Of a stretch of DNA of 64,000 nucleotides, positions 49,526 through 63,770 are shown one piece after another (position 1 is the first letter of the stretch; each line of letters begins with the position of its first letter). A model generated the notes under the pieces. The model ran no database searches and was not told the origin of the DNA. It saw nothing but the letters and a program-made list of their open reading frames with translations. The stretch comes from Hanleya hanleyi (taxonomy: Eukaryota; Mollusca; Polyplacophora; Lepidopleurida; Hanleyidae). The position numbers and the translations under genes are program-made. The stretch spans positions 1 through 64,000 of the forward strand of contig JAVTVY010018704.1 in NCBI GenBank assembly GCA_036873755.1. Direction: 5' to 3'.

Positions 49526-51399
49526 CTGCTTATTTAGATAATTAGATAAACTTAAAATGAAAAAGTTTTAACAGAATACACCTATCGTTTAACGCAACAT
49601 AGACAGGAAATCACACAGTTGACAACAATCATCTCTGCATGTGCTCTGTTTTGTTCGAATATAGTTATCATAAAGACTTACCTCTTTCCCGTTTAGTTAA
49701 ATATTTTATTGTTAATGAAAATACTTCTTATGAATACCCACGAACTTACCGAAATTCCAGCAATAAAAATTCTTTGGAATTACACCCCGCATTTTTACAC
49801 TAAGAATCAAAACATCGCTATCGCCATTCCATTACTCTAATTCTAAACAAATTTGAGAAACATTTAAACGGCAATAGGTAAAGTTTCTGATATGAGAACC
49901 TACCAGTAGCTAATTAATATTCAGAACGGTATCATACTTCGACCTATACTTTTAGTAAACTGTTACAGTACCGGTACCGTAATAGATATTCTCATACTTG
50001 AAACAAACAAATCGAAACCTGTATTGCCGACTGACACTCAGTTCTCTTGTACAATCCGATGTTAATTCTACATTCATTTCGTTTCATAGGTCCGGGATAT
50101 TTATTCAAGTCCTGGATGGTGTGTGTAAAATCATGCACAGTGAAGATCAAAAAGTCTATGGCAGTCCGCTTAATCTGTCTAAAGCTTCGTGATACAGGCC
50201 TACACAAATTTGCCGTTGGTTCATTTTCAGGGTTCACAACAACAACGTTGACATACCGAACGACTCGAACATGGAATACTCTAATATGTGTTACGTGTAT
50301 AGTTTTATATTTCCATAATATTCTTTCAATTCCATGCAGTGTATTAGCCAGAAATGGGAAACTGGGAGTGCAAAACAAATTTTAGGGAGTGCAAGTCTGT
50401 GTCCCAGCAATTGAGCCGCGCGTAGCGCGGTGAACAACTAGGCCTGGGGGCCTAGGGCCCCAGCCGCCAAAGACCCTTAGATGCTCAAATATGCTATCAG
50501 AGCCATTTCCCAGCACCTGAGAGTCCCAAGATCAAGGTTGACTTTCATCCTTCAAAATAAAATAAAATATCATTTATGCACATTTAAAAAAAATATATAT
50601 ATTTTTTGTAATAAGGGGGGGGCCCGGGGGGGTTGGGGGAGGGGGCTATAATTCTTTTTGTGATAGGGTCTGGATCACAAACTGTCCGTAGATGGAACCC
50701 TGCTCCCGAAAATGTGAAAAAAAAAGAAGAAAAACCTATTTGATCAAATTCAGAAAATTATGTTAAAAATTAACTTTGGACAGTGATTGTGATTGTTTCG
50801 CTATTTATAAAATAATATCAATCTCTTAAAATTTTTAGTTACTTTATTCTCATGTTTGAAAACTTATCACATTAACAGCACTCTTTTACAAGAGCTGTGA
50901 AACAACCCTGTGCTGTGAAATTGTAATATGGAACTATGAAAGATGTTTAAATTCAGTTTCACCGGGACTCTTATTCAGTTTTGAGTTTTTCTTTAAAATG
51001 TATTTACAAATTACAACTCTTGTTCATGTACAATTTAATTTTATCTTATCAAATCAAACTGTTTTATTTAACTATGCTACACTTTCTTTGATTTTACAAA
51101 GTAATTCATTTCCAAGATGGATTGATCTTCTCAGGTTAATTAAATTTGAAGTCAAACTTGTCCTAGTTAATTAAATTTAAATTTAAACTACTTGTCCTAG
51201 TCTTAGTCCAAAACTGATGGGAATCTTTACTGCAAATGTTCTTTTTTATTTATTAAATTCAACATAGTAAATGATCACTTGATTATTTATTTGTTGATTC
51301 TTTTCTACAGAAAAGAGACTTAATGTATTAGCAAATGTTGTTACTTTACCATCAGAAAGAAACGTGTAATCGTCCGTTGATCCATTTTGATCTTGCGCA

Positions 51400-51620
51400 A
51401 AATATCATTTTTTCCCGCGATTATGACTTGTATGTTTGATCTAGACACAAACGAATTACCTCCCCTCATTATTCGCGTATTATAGTATTGAAGGGCAAGT
51501 AACTCCACCAAGGACAAGTAACTCTGCCGTATGCGCAGTAGAACCCGGAAATAAAAATGGCGGACTACAGGAATCAACGCTCGGCTTTCGAGGCGTAAAT
51601 TCAGAAAAATAAAGGTACTA
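51400..51620 (+). promoter_or_regulatory. CpG-type promoter candidate with NRF1, ETS and YY1-like words
   Basis: tatgcgcagtagaacccgga, then aataaaaatggcggactaca: an NRF1-like GCGCA half-site, an ETS-type CCGGAA and a YY1-like AAAATGGCGG within 35 bases, the usual make-up of a TATA-less metazoan start region. A 14-codon frame starts at the ATG of atggcg, and GTAC/GTAT words follow. Direction is judged from the YY1-like word; no downstream exon is recognised. Confidence 0.4.
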
Positions 51621-53774
51621 TCGATGTTTTATTTTGTTTTAGCGCGAGGTACAATCAAACAAATAAACCAGTGGCGATCCTGCGCGAAAACACGGCCGTC
51701 AATGCTTGTATCCAAGCCGTGGTCACGAAAATTACCCGTGGTTTCTTTTTTTTGACCGTGCAAATCACGGCTGCACGGCTCGCTAGCTAATACACTGATT
51801 CCATGTCAGTTAGGTTTCATAATATAGATCATAGCTAATACTGAACAAAAAGGAAGGAATACGTTCAATGTTTTGGCCTACTTTTACGATGTTATTATGG
51901 ACGCGAATTTACGGACGTCAGCTCAAAAATCTGCATGATCTTGCTGAACTTGTCACTCGATAAATATGCTTGACTTCCTCGAATAAAATTAGACGACTTT
52001 ATCAGGGTAGAGGAGATTTTCTGACATCATACACTGCCTTTTATGGAAACTATGATGAGATATCAAAGTTAATACACGGTAATAAATACGATCACTATGA
52101 CCACAGCAAAGCGGTCCGCCATTTTGGATCTTCCGTGAAAGTCGGCGCGACATTTAATTCGAACACTCGCATTTTCCTGGAATTCGCTCAACAAATAATT
52201 CGAAAGTAGCCAATTTTTGGTGTGGTGAGTTTCATCACTACATCGCGAATTAATAGGGAAATTACCGTATCTTCGGAAGAAACGGCACTCTGTTTCACAT
52301 TTGTAGACTATCTTCACACAATCAGATGTCTTTTTTAGTAAATAAACACCAAACTTGCGTGAAATATTTCGTGAAATAATATGTTTTAAATGGAGTGAGC
52401 CGTGTCTGGTTCGATTTTTCCCACACGTGGCTCCAAATTGTTTTGAAAGTGGACCAACTTGCAATGGTCACACTGAACGTACATGTATATATCCGGAGTC
52501 GACACTGGGAACATGACAGTCTGCCAACGTACAATGTATATATACGGAGTCGACAGGACAAGGGTTAAGAGAGATACATGTAGATATCAGTCGCTGATCG
52601 GGGTAACATGTCTACTGTTTGCTTGTGTGGAGCATTAATTTAGTCCACATCATGTCACATGTAAATGTAGCTGTTTCCCCCCTTTGCACCGGGAGCAAGC
52701 TCCCATTGGGTTAACATGGAGAAATACAGAAAAATCTCAAAACATACATTTTCAGCGGATAGGAACAAATATATTCATAAAGACGAACTTTAGCTAACAT
52801 TAATATAATTAAAGGAGACAAATTGTGCCCCCAGTCATTCAGCAGAGGGGGTAAAATTGAACAGCCTACCTAATTTTGTTACCCCTCAGTGTGAACTGGA
52901 TGAATAGTGTGAAATTTCTCGCTGGCAATTTTCTAGATTCACGCATATCACAGACTGGGGTCTCTTTTCTATGCCGAAATGTGTTTGGCAGTGGGGTGTG
53001 CAGAAGTGATTTGCACTCCTTGTGCCTAATTTGCACACCCTAAAATCTATCCCTCACTATGTCCATATATTGTGTGTGTACATGTACATACAGCTACCAT
53101 TCAGGTACGGTACATGTATGATATAGAATATCCATTCAGAGCACAGCTCAGGTCAAATCTATATTATATTATCAAGTTCATGAATTTTATGGTGATAACA
53201 TTAAGGCATGATTCAGTGCAAACAAGGTTGACACCTAGGTGTATTTATAGGGTGTTATGTAATATTTTCGATGCTAACCTTCGTCAAGGTAACCCATACC
53301 AGCTGTTATGCACATTTACATATATATGTTAAAACAAGGTTTTTTAGGTGACCCATTTGGGTCCCCATACATCAAGTTGGTGAAACCTCTAGGCAACCCA
53401 GTTCAGTCCTTCACCATAACATAACATCTCTGTAAAACATCCTATTGCTCAATGGAACAACATTAGATTGGCCTCCCATACTTCAGCAGCAATGATGGCA
53501 CAATATCAGACAGGCTAGCTGTGACACCTGCTCCTCTAGAGCCTCACTGAAGTTGTGCATGGACTGTCATACCTTGACCTAGTTTCTACTTATCAAGCAT
53601 TTACTTAAGGTACAACATGAATATTTCTTTCATATGTACCTTAGTTGGCATTCTAATGATACTGATATTCACTTAAATGCATAAAGTACATGTACTGATC
53701 ATAGTAGTAGTCTATGGTACATGTAAATGCTCAGAAACTCAATCACCGTGGTCCGTATTAACTATACAGGTATA

Positions 53775-54710
53775 GGGGAGACCGGGGCACAGTGAATCAG
53801 AAATCTTTTTTTCTCAATTTACACATTAATGTCTTGGCAATATCTTAGCTTATTTTTGGGTGATGATACATATGCTGCTGGGCTGTACAACTGCCTTACA
53901 TTTGTGGAGTTAACTCATGTCATTTTCTCTGAAATGACCGCTAAAGATGCCAAAAATATTGACTCACTGTGCCCCTATACCGGGGCAGAGTGGCTCACTG
54001 CCTGGGGCACAGTGAATCGCATCATGATACGCTGTAAATAACACAATCATACATGTATGCTTTTATTCCAAATTAAAAAGAAAGTCTTAATTACAGACAT
54101 CATTTATATGACTGTAAAGAGAAAACTTGGTATTACAGCCATATATTCTCACTACAATTCGCCCTGACTCGCATCATCTCAACCATCGCCTCTAAATAAC
54201 TCCAAATAAACAATAATACATAAATTTATTAAGAAGTTGTGCTAAATTGTTCTTAAGACAGCTTTGGTATACCAAAAAATGAAAAATGGAAATTTTCAAA
54301 TTTCATGCAGTAGTGAGTCAGCTGCCATACCGATCCACTGTGCCCCGATTCACTGTACCCCGGGTGTACCTAATGAACTCTGAGGGATTTTTTACTAGAT
54401 AGAACACATGTTTGTCACATTCATTAAATATCACACTTAATATTAAAACATGACAGTAGCCTTGTTGCATTATAGTGTGCACCATATACCACATCAAGTA
54501 ATACAATGAAAATTTAGTTTTGACCATGAAAAACATACTTTAACCCACTAAAGTTCCTTGAGCAACTCTCTCTCAATGTTGTCTGCAATTCATAATGGCT
54601 ATACATCTGCACACAAAGTGATGACACCATCTGAGGGATTTCCCCTGGCAATGTCTAATTATAGACAATTATTCACTGTGCCCCGTGATCCACTGTGCCC
54701 CGGTCTCCCC
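53775..54710. mobile_element. TA-flanked element with GGGGAGACCGGGGCACAGTG ends
   Basis: Left end ggggagaccggggcacagtg; right end cactgtgccccggtctcccc, the exact inverse. TA lies on both sides (53773-53774 and 54711-54712). Internal subterminal repeats cactgtgcccc/ggggcacagtgaatc occur near 53968-54015 and 54340-54365. An open frame at 53829-54041 runs across the left subterminal region; no transposase motif is seen, so it is probably non-autonomous. Confidence 0.88.
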
Positions 54711-55444
54711 TACTGACTTTCAATCCATCTCAAATTCTAATCAGTTACTCTAATAAATATGATCACCCCCTATGTAGAAGAAACTACATGATAGTTAAGG
54801 CCATCCTTATTTTAATTTGTGTTGTACATTAAAAACAGCACGAGTGCCAAGAATCACTCCCCTAAATTGATTCCAGGATTGTAAGTCACAGTCCTGAAGT
54901 ATTTTGATATATAGAGAAGTTTATGTGAGGAAGGCTGTTTTTTCCACTCGCCTGGATCAATTTTAGGAGTGTGACGAATGGCTGGTTTCTGCAAAAAAAA
55001 ATAAATAAACCAAAAGGGAGCACGGACATGCAGATTGCCACATCCAGACCCACTCTATGAGCAAGATGTTTTTCAATTTAATCATGGAGAGATGCCAAAA
55101 CGGAGTTTTAATTTTGGAAACTTTCACACAAATTTGATTATCGCAGAGCTTGTCCACGAGAATCCACATTATGGTTTTGCTTTTTTGTACCAATTTCCTG
55201 CATTCAGGGCCATAACATGACCTCCTAATCCTATGATAATTAGTAATCAAATGCTATGCCTTCGAGTACATGTATTGGATTTAATGCACATTCAAATATA
55301 GGTGACCGTGTGCATGCATGCATATCACAGTACAAAAATACAAATTAAAAAAATTAAGTTGAGAATTGTAGATAAAACTGTTGGCAAAATAGCTTTGACA
55401 CCCACTTCCACCATTTTCAGTAAAACTGTTCATTATAAACAGTA

Positions 55445-55520
55445 AACCTAATAATTTAATCCCCTTTCAAAATTCAAATACCCCACATTTTGGGGACAGA
55501 ATTCAATCAGTGGTTTATAC
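55445..55520. mobile_element. Short fragment of the 'aataattcaatcac' MITE
   Basis: cctaataatttaatcccctt, tcaaaattcaaataccccac and ttttggggacagaattcaat match the start of 31160-32130, but with a single copy of the segment that is amplified there. It shows the ancestral, unexpanded arrangement. Confidence 0.65.
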
Positions 55521-56435
55521 ATGTACATGTATGTACCCTATTTCTTCAAATTTTTCAGACTTAGAAGAAGGAAAACTCCATCTTTATGTCAACTACTCCA
55601 TCTTTATGTCAACTGAGTCTAATTACCTTGGAATGGATACATTATTGATCCCAAGAACTGAAAAGATAGCTAATAAAATTTGTAGAATGTTAACAGAATT
55701 TCTCTGCAGATGCCTGAAGTTTGGTTTGCTGTCTGAATAATTAGAAGAAATAGGGTAGACATAGATGTAAATATTATTACATTTATTGTCAATTCATAAA
55801 CAAATATTCTGAGAGACAATCCTATTTATACTCCAGTCAAACCAACAATTGACCTTAGTTGTACATGTGATATTGCCTCATATCTGAGAGGAACTGGGTC
55901 ATCACATGACTAAATTAGAACTACACTTGATCACCATGTGCTTTGTCAGTATTTTCAAAGCATCTACATACATGTAAACATGACGTACAACATGTATACA
56001 AGTTTAGGATCACATGACTGAGGTGATCAGTAAGATATATGAGATAAAGCGAAGATTTGTCAAACTGATACAATTCACCGGTACTGACAGTCATGGCCGT
56101 GTCTGCTTTTGCTTTCAGTCAGTCAACCATAAAAATGATAGATTCATTATTCAATTTATATCTAAATGTAAAAGTATGTATGTATCTAGAAACAGGGAGT
56201 TTTAATCCACAAATGGAGTAATTTCTAATGTTTTTATGAATTCGGAGTAAAATTGGGTGTTTTGTTTTTATCAAAACTTCCAGATTTTAGTCCAGAAACA
56301 AAAACTTGGGGAGCTTGCCCTCAAGTTTCTGATTGAATTTCAAAGCAGGACTCACTATATCAGTATAAATCACAGCAAATTGTAATTTGATATTCAATAC
56401 TGTCCTCCCTAATCTTGTGCGACAAATCTAACTAG

Positions 56436-56666
56436 GTGAGTGAGTGAGTAGGATTTAATGTAGTTTTCAGCATTTTTTTCAGTCATATCACGACGGTGCC
56501 TACATGTGCCAGGACAAGATAGTGTCCACAGATCCTATTCTCCTGGACACTGATCAGCCCAGCCAGTACAGCACCCAGTCACCCATCCAATTATTGACCG
56601 CTTAACGTTGCTCAACTTTGGTGATCTAACGGGAACTGGTGTGCCCAATGTGATATGCCGTACCGG
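56436..56666 (-). mobile_element. 5S rRNA-derived SINE, second and better preserved copy
   Basis: On the minus strand it starts CCGGTACGGCATATCACATT, then gttcccgttagatcaccaaa, gttgagcaacgttaagcggt and caataattggatgggtgact, following 5S rRNA from the first third to the C-box. A core (gatcagtgtccaggagaata) and tail (ccgtcgtgatatgactgaaa, ..ttaaatcctactcactcact) follow. The tail end recurs at 12160, 39890, 40030 and 63490. Confidence 0.9.
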
Positions 56667-58574
56667 CAAATCAAATCACCATCCACCATAACAAATTACT
56701 AATGATCCCAAACATAGGCATGGAGAAAGGCCTTTCTTTTCCTAAACTTTACAGCGATTTCCAGAACAATCACAGTTATGACTTATTGTACATTTGTTTA
56801 AGATTTATTTATACCTGCACATGAAGGTTGAAACAGTCACTACACTGAAGCATGAACAACTTTATGTGTATTTATGAATTATTTCATCTGTACTGTAGCT
56901 GAGAGAAGAGTGTAGATTGGAGAAAGTGTTTTCAATTCCCCCTGGCTGATAGGTTACTGAGTATGAGACTGGAGTGGGGACAGTGTGAACAATTTGGACC
57001 CAGGAGACAGAGTGAGGGATAATCTGTGTTGTCCTAATAAAGTCATTGATATAGACCATGAACATGATCGTCCTAATACTATGTACACATACCTGGGTGT
57101 TTGAGACACCTGTGCTGCAGACTACAATATCCATTGTTCCTTACACTCCCATGTACGAGGTAAAAAAAACCCAACATAAATACACTCAGAAAAACTTCTC
57201 CAGTTGACAGTTACATGTAGATGAAGATGCACTCAGTCACATGACCACCATAGACAATACGGGAATATTTAAAGGTCATTTGCACATGGTACAACTGCAG
57301 ACCTTATATGTCAAAACAGACTGTCGGACTGTCATCGCGGTCATGTGATGTAAAGTTTATCATCTCTGACCCAGTAATGTTGTGAAACTGGCTGCGGCAC
57401 GTTCATGTAAAATGCTCTTGAAACAATTTGTCAAAGTAAATCCAGTCTTGACAAAATTGAAGTCGATATTTTCCCCACATGGAAATGTCTCCAATCCAGA
57501 ATGAAGACTGCATCTTGATATATTCACATAGTGCATCTACTCATAATAAACCGCATTCAATTTCATATAAATGTACACATACATTGCATCTCCTGGCAAC
57601 CAGATGCTGCTAATAAAATATCATGTACACAAAGAAAAAAAAATTCTAATCATCGTAAATGAGAACGCCAGGCCTCCATGTTAACAGCCATCTCTCATAT
57701 TGTACTGTTTTATCGTATGCCTGAGTTACGTCACACAATGTAGTACAGCACACATGTTCTAAGTTTGAACTTGACATGCTTGCAACTCTGTAATGCAGTT
57801 CTGCAACACCAGTAAATATGATCCACTCATAAAAACTGAAGACGAAAAAAATATGGTTGAATACCCAAACTGAGCATGATATCCGTGAACTGTACACAGA
57901 TTTAGTGATGTTGTTCTAGTTTGAAGAGACTTTGACCAACACACACCTTGACTGAATGACACCTGTACTCAATCAAACACATTTAGACACGAATACACTA
58001 ATGGGCGGGTGTAATTATGTTACAGTTTTGAGCCAGTGACCCCCAAAGAAGAAGGTTCAAAGGTGGGTCTATCAGTCAAAATTTAATGGACTAAGGTTAT
58101 TGCTAATAAGACACTTGTACAGGTGCATATACTGACAGGATTGTCTGTTTATCTATCTGTCTCTCTGTAAGACAAAAGGGGACAGTACCGCTGTCATCAG
58201 AATGGCATTGTTTACTTAATAAGCCCAGAACAAACCTATCAGTGACAGCAAAATTATACGATCAGTAAAGACAGTAGAATATATTATAAACAGTAGAATA
58301 TATTATAAACAATGTGTAATAAATTGGAAAGGATCTGAACTCTGGACTATCCTCAAACTTAAACAATTAGGCAGAATGTACATTCATGTATGTACAATGG
58401 TGGGTGGGGGTTGCAGGTGCTGATAGGATATTAATCATGTTAATTAATTAAGATTGCAGGAGAATGTGGGTTGTATTTGCAGTGTAATTAAGGAGCTTCT
58501 CACAATTGGACATACATAAGGAGCATTGCCAAAGAGTATGGATGATGGTGCACCTCATATGCAGCAAGGGAATG

Positions 58575-59015
58575 CCCTGGCATACTTTCCGGATCTGATA
58601 TGCCCAGGCATACTTTCTGGACCTGATACGCCCAGTCATACTCACTAGATCTAATACATCCTGACATACTCTTTGGATCTCACACACCCTGGCATACTCT
58701 CTGGATCTGATATGCTGTGGCATACTCTTTAGATCTGATATGCCCAGCATATTCTCTGGATCTCATACACCCTGGCATACCCTCTGGATCTCATATGTCC
58801 AGGCATACTAACTGGCTCTCACAAAACCTGTCATAATCTCTGGATCTGATATGCCCAAGTATACTCTCTGGATCTGATATGCCCAGGTATACTCTCTGGA
58901 TCTGATATGCCCAGGTATACTCTCTGGATCGGTTATGCCCAGGCATACTCTCTGAATCTGGTATGCCCAGACATACTCTCTGGATCACATACACCTAGGC
59001 ATACTCTCTGGATCT
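58575..59015. repeat. 28-bp minisatellite, about 15 copies
   Basis: Unit atactctctggatctgatat followed by gcccaggc. Copies vary between gatatgcccagg, catacaccctgg and catatgtccagg, so it is moderately old. It lies immediately left of the element at 59152. Confidence 0.92.
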
Positions 59016-59151
59016 CACATATGTCTCATGTTGTTGTTGTTGCGGGATTCGTGTATGTTTCTAGAACATATCGTCTGGACTCCTCTATGAATTCAACTGC
59101 GGGATGACCCTCTCTCCCCATTTTGTCAGCAGGGTCAGTGTTTTTAGTGTG

Positions 59152-60090
59152 CAGGCCTCGAAATTTGGCGCAAACGAAACGATCGTTCGCGTGTCGGTTA
59201 CGCAAATCCGAAATGGCCAGAACGAAAAATCGGTTACGTCAATGCGCTTTGGTACATATGTTCTAGTAACAAAAGTCCCAACCTCTTTTCTGTCTGTCCA
59301 CAGTGCAAACTTTAACCACATGGCGTGTGTCTTTCAGCAGGTTTCAAAAGCGAAACTAAGTCGCGAACTCGGCCCTGTCTGCATCTAATTTCTGTCCACA
59401 GTGTAGACTACCACGTGGCAGGCATGTGTCAGCTTGCACAGATTGTTTTGCCTATCCTCGGTTCAGGGCCGGTGCACTATTATGTAAACCAATAGCGGCC
59501 AGGAAACAGCTTTACCATACTTGAAGGAGTTGGAATGCAAGGGTTACCCGCAAGCTTCCTCGCTCCAAGGTTGTTGCTCCATGGGGAGCTCTGCACGGAG
59601 CTAGCAGCAGAGGTGGCATGCGGAGCTCCTCGCGGAGGAATTACCTCAGAGCGCGGAGCTTGCGGTTAACTGTTGCTCCTTGTCACTCCCGCCGTCTCTA
59701 AATTTCCAGGCGGCGTGTTCAACTTCTCAGACTTTTTCAATCGTGATTTTAATGGAATCACAAGGAAATGGCGAATGAATTATACAGCCGGAGTCACAAT
59801 AGCCAATCCTGAATGAATGGAAGCGATTTACGTGTCCCATTCCCGTAAGTTAACCCATTTGTCTGTTCAGTCGCTGACCACATGCTGTGGACAGTCATAT
59901 GTCACTCTAACTGCAATCTCGTTGAGTTGTACAGTACTGTTTGACGGCACACTATTATAATTACGTAACCGTTTTGCGAAACCAATTGGTTACGTAAAAA
60001 TTAACATCGTAACCGAACGATAGTTTATGTAAGCCAAAATTACCGTAACCGATTTCTTGGTTACGTCAATGAACCAATTTTCGAGGCCTG
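59152..60090. mobile_element. 939-bp element with CAGGCCTCGAAATT ends
   Basis: Left end caggcctcgaaatttggc, right end aattttcgaggcctg. Subterminal words cggttacgtcaatg and aaccgatttcttggttacg occur in inverted orientation at the two ends. The interior has a GC-rich palindromic patch near 59570-59680 (ggagctctgcacggagctag..gcggagctcctcgcgg). The CAGG termini fit a hAT-like non-autonomous element. No transposase frame is seen. Confidence 0.75.
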
Positions 60091-61379
60091 ATGTGTTTAT
60101 TTCCCAACCAGTTGCCGAAAAAAGCTTGAATGTTCCTTTGTTTTGTACAGTTTGGAAATGTCAAACACGTGGTAAAAGTGGACTAAGAAATAGTGTGGAG
60201 CGTCTGATGTGGGAAACACCTGCGATAAAAATACCCATGGGGGTAATTCAAATCACAGATTGTAGAATAGCAGACTGAATGAATAACAAAAGATTTTACC
60301 CTCGTCGAATGGAGGACATTTTTTAGCTAATTTTAGCAGACGATTGGCAGTATGCCATAAGTTATAGGCGGCATGATCGATGGTCCATTTTTTCACACTT
60401 TGTCTGTGAATGCAGCTATGAGCACACTGTGCATCTGAAGATAAAAATTTTATGTGCACCGAGAAATATAAACATGCATTTGTGCACGTGTGCAATGCTG
60501 CTTTCGAGCCTTGTTGAAGCCTTTCAAGAAACTCAATCTTGATATTGCATGATTAAGCCCAGAGTACACAAGCATTTTCAGCAGGTACTCCACTCTGAAG
60601 AAAGTATGTACATTATAAATATGATCTTATGACCAGGGCACATGTCAGGTAATAGATTATGAGAATAACACTGCCCTAAACAAGTAAATGTCAAAGATTA
60701 CATGGTAAGTTAATCTAAACACATTACAAGGGTGAGTAACTCTGTATGACAAAGAACAGTTGGATTTGTGGCTATATAACTGTCAGTCACCATGACCTAC
60801 ATACATCTACTGTACATGAATACCTGTTGTATGCATACATGTATGTATATTTACCTTGTACATTACATGTATGCTCAAATTGGGATGATTGCAATTTATA
60901 GAATTATTCACAACAAATGTCCCCCTCGCTCCTCCCTCGCCAAATGTGTACATTTTTGGTAAAAGATGTCAGTTGATAAGATAAATGATTGAACCTAAAG
61001 TCGTCTTTTAATCAAGAACCCAACCTGTCCACTTGATGTTCTGCACGAACCCGGTCAATATTCAGTCACCCCCAGATTTTTGCTCAAATTTGGATTCAGT
61101 CAAACTATTTTCTAACCTCCCAGATGGAAGAGAGAAAATTCATTACGGAAAGCTCTTGGTTATATGGAGACAGAAAAATTGGTTATGCTGAGAATAATAC
61201 TTAGATTGGGTTGTGTATTCATGGTATGCAAAATATGGAGTGTAGTCAGACTGGGCAGGAAATTTTCTCCATTATTTGCTCTAGTCTCTATAGGAGATAT
61301 AAATGGGTGGCTTTCGTTATAGAGAAAATGTTCTGTGCAAATGCTTCGTGTACATGGATGTGTACCACTATAGTATAAA

Positions 61380-61620
61380 GGCCATTGTCACTTGATTGGA
61401 TGTTTAGCATGACCTTGATTTTTCAAATAAACATGCTAGATGCTATAACTATTTATTATTAGTTATTAAATTGTAAATCAATTGTACAAGAATATGAAGG
61501 AAATGAGTAAGTTTTAGTCATGAGAATTTAAATCTCTCATCTATTTAAATTATTTGCCCTCAAAATATACATGTAGATGAGGGCTGGTCATGCTAAACAA
61601 CCTATCAAGTGACAATGGCC
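61380..61620. mobile_element. 241-bp MITE with GGCCATTGTCACTTGATTGG ends
   Basis: Inverted ends of about 34 bp: ggccattgtcacttgattgg-atgtttagcatgacc and its inverse at 61586-61620. The inner bodies also pair loosely (gatgagggctgg..gatttttc). It shares its ends and part of its left body with 36959-38062. Confidence 0.88.
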
Positions 61621-63486
61621 AAACTATCACATCACTAGATTATATACATGTACTTGGTCAGTTTTTATGCTGAATATTATTAGTATGCAGCTTCAGCCAA
61701 TCAGAAGAACCTCTGGATTTATTCCTCTCCTGTCGAAATTCCTCATCCCACAGAAACTGACAATTTAAATCGGTGTGTGAGAAATGAAAACCAAGAACCT
61801 GGGAAATCTTTAATTTTGGTCGCCTGTCAAAACAACATTAATAGCTATCGGCATCGCGCCATCATTGAAACTATGTTAGTAGGGTGTGACCCTACCTTCC
61901 CATTAAAATACCCCCAACCTTAAAACTTTTGACCCAAAAATCTTTCTTGTTTTCAAATTTCATGCTACAATCATAGCTAAATCCTGTAAATTTTGAGTGA
62001 CCTGTATTAAACAAAAAAAATTCCAAATCTACCTAACCAATTTTTTAGGTACATGTACATGTAGGATCGAGTTATGCCCGTCGCCCAGCAAACAACAGGG
62101 AACAGGAAACTACCTCCTCACAAAACCATACTCATACACTGGGGCAAACAGGACCACAGCACACCTTCACACCTTCATGCATGTATATAATTGTCGAATT
62201 GATTTGATTTTGATTTGATTGATGCAGATCTGCTAATTGTGGGAGCATTGAGTAATGAAAATGTCTGGCATTCCCGCTCCTCCAGAGGCCCGCATCCACG
62301 ATGCCCCTGGCTGATTTACTGATTGGTACATCATTCATGAATATACGTCACGCCTATTGAACCTCGTAATCGTCAATACGACTAATCAAATCTAAGATGC
62401 AATTATGGGATATCACACAGGCACACAGAGTACTTGCATGTTCATGCCAAATAAAGAATTTAAATTTTAGTCATGTGCGACAGATACCCTAAACATAAAA
62501 TGATTGACCATCGCAAAATAAATGGGATCCGGAGACAGAAGACTCATTATATGCAATGGCTAGGCCCGGAGAGGATAGGCAGGAGAAAGATGTTGTGCTC
62601 GCGACGATGATATCTGGTTATGCTACATGTAGTTATAGTATCAGAAAATAGTTCACATTCTTCACAACACATATTTCAGGAAGATTTCAAGGAGTTGTCA
62701 TCCAGCTGAGCACACAGGTTATCTCAAGTCAATTGTTTACTGTAACAATTACATTAAGTTAGAGTCAAGCCAGATGTATGCCAAATATAGTTAAGTCATC
62801 TAAACAATGTCACAATTTATAGCAGATGCCACTTCTAACAACCCACTTTCACTTAGATGGCAGCTTATTAAATGATTCCTAACGACCCCATACTATAGCC
62901 AGACTAATGACCCCAATGGTATTTTCACAGGGCTGATCATCCCAGGCCATGTGACTGCTTTTCACCAAGCTTATTTATCAAATTTAGTTTAATTGAAATC
63001 AGCCCCTGTGATGATCCCTTCCTACAGCCCTGACTAATGAGCCCAAGGTCAAATACAGGTTTCAAATTTGGGTAACGACAGCACCTTCAAATTTGGGCTA
63101 AAAAAATTGAAAATCTATTATAGCCCTTTCCGGAAAGTGTCTGATCTCCCCTTGAATAACCGCCGATCTTTAAGGTTAGAAGTATAAAAAGCTGCTTCCG
63201 GGAAGTAGTCGCCTCGGTTTCACTTTTACCAAAGGCACCCATAATTTTTTTGAATAATGAATTGATCAACTATTCCAGATTATTTGTTTGAAAGGTATTC
63301 GGTCTATATTTTTTTGCATGAACCGATAGATCATGTATACGTGTACATTAGAAAGATAATTCTCTAGCAAAATAAAATATTTAATCACTAAAACTTATTG
63401 TGAGGGCCTTTGGTACTTACCGGAAGTTCTCTGCACCAACATGGCCCCTAGTGGAACAAGGGGAGATAAAACCCTTCCGAATTGGG

Positions 63487-63770
63487 CTATAGGAGTGAGT
63501 GAGTGAATATGATTTAATGTTGCTATCAACACTATTCGAGTCATATCACGACATTTGGTTGCTATTCCTTTTCACACCCGGAAACCACACGGGTAGGGTC
63601 CTACATGTATTCCTTTTAACACCTGGGAATCTACAAGTGGGGTCCTATCCCTTTTCACGCCCGGGAACCCCACGGGTGCCCCAGTTAGTCGCCTCTTACG
63701 ACAAGTTCTCTGAGGGGCTGATACCTATTCTTACTATGACCTGGTAAAAATAGACCTCAGCCCCTTGTAA
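63487..63770. mobile_element. SINE-like repeat, 'gtcgcctcttacgacaagtt' type
   Basis: It starts gtgagtgagtgaatatgatt, taatgttgctatcaacacta, then gtcatatcacgacatttggt, as in the 5S-SINE tail. It continues with three cct(a)ttcctttt(c/a)acacc(c/t)gg modules of about 45 bp and ends gttagtcgcctcttacgaca, agttctctgaggggctgata. This is a composite of the shared tail with another mollusc-type repeat. Confidence 0.6.
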
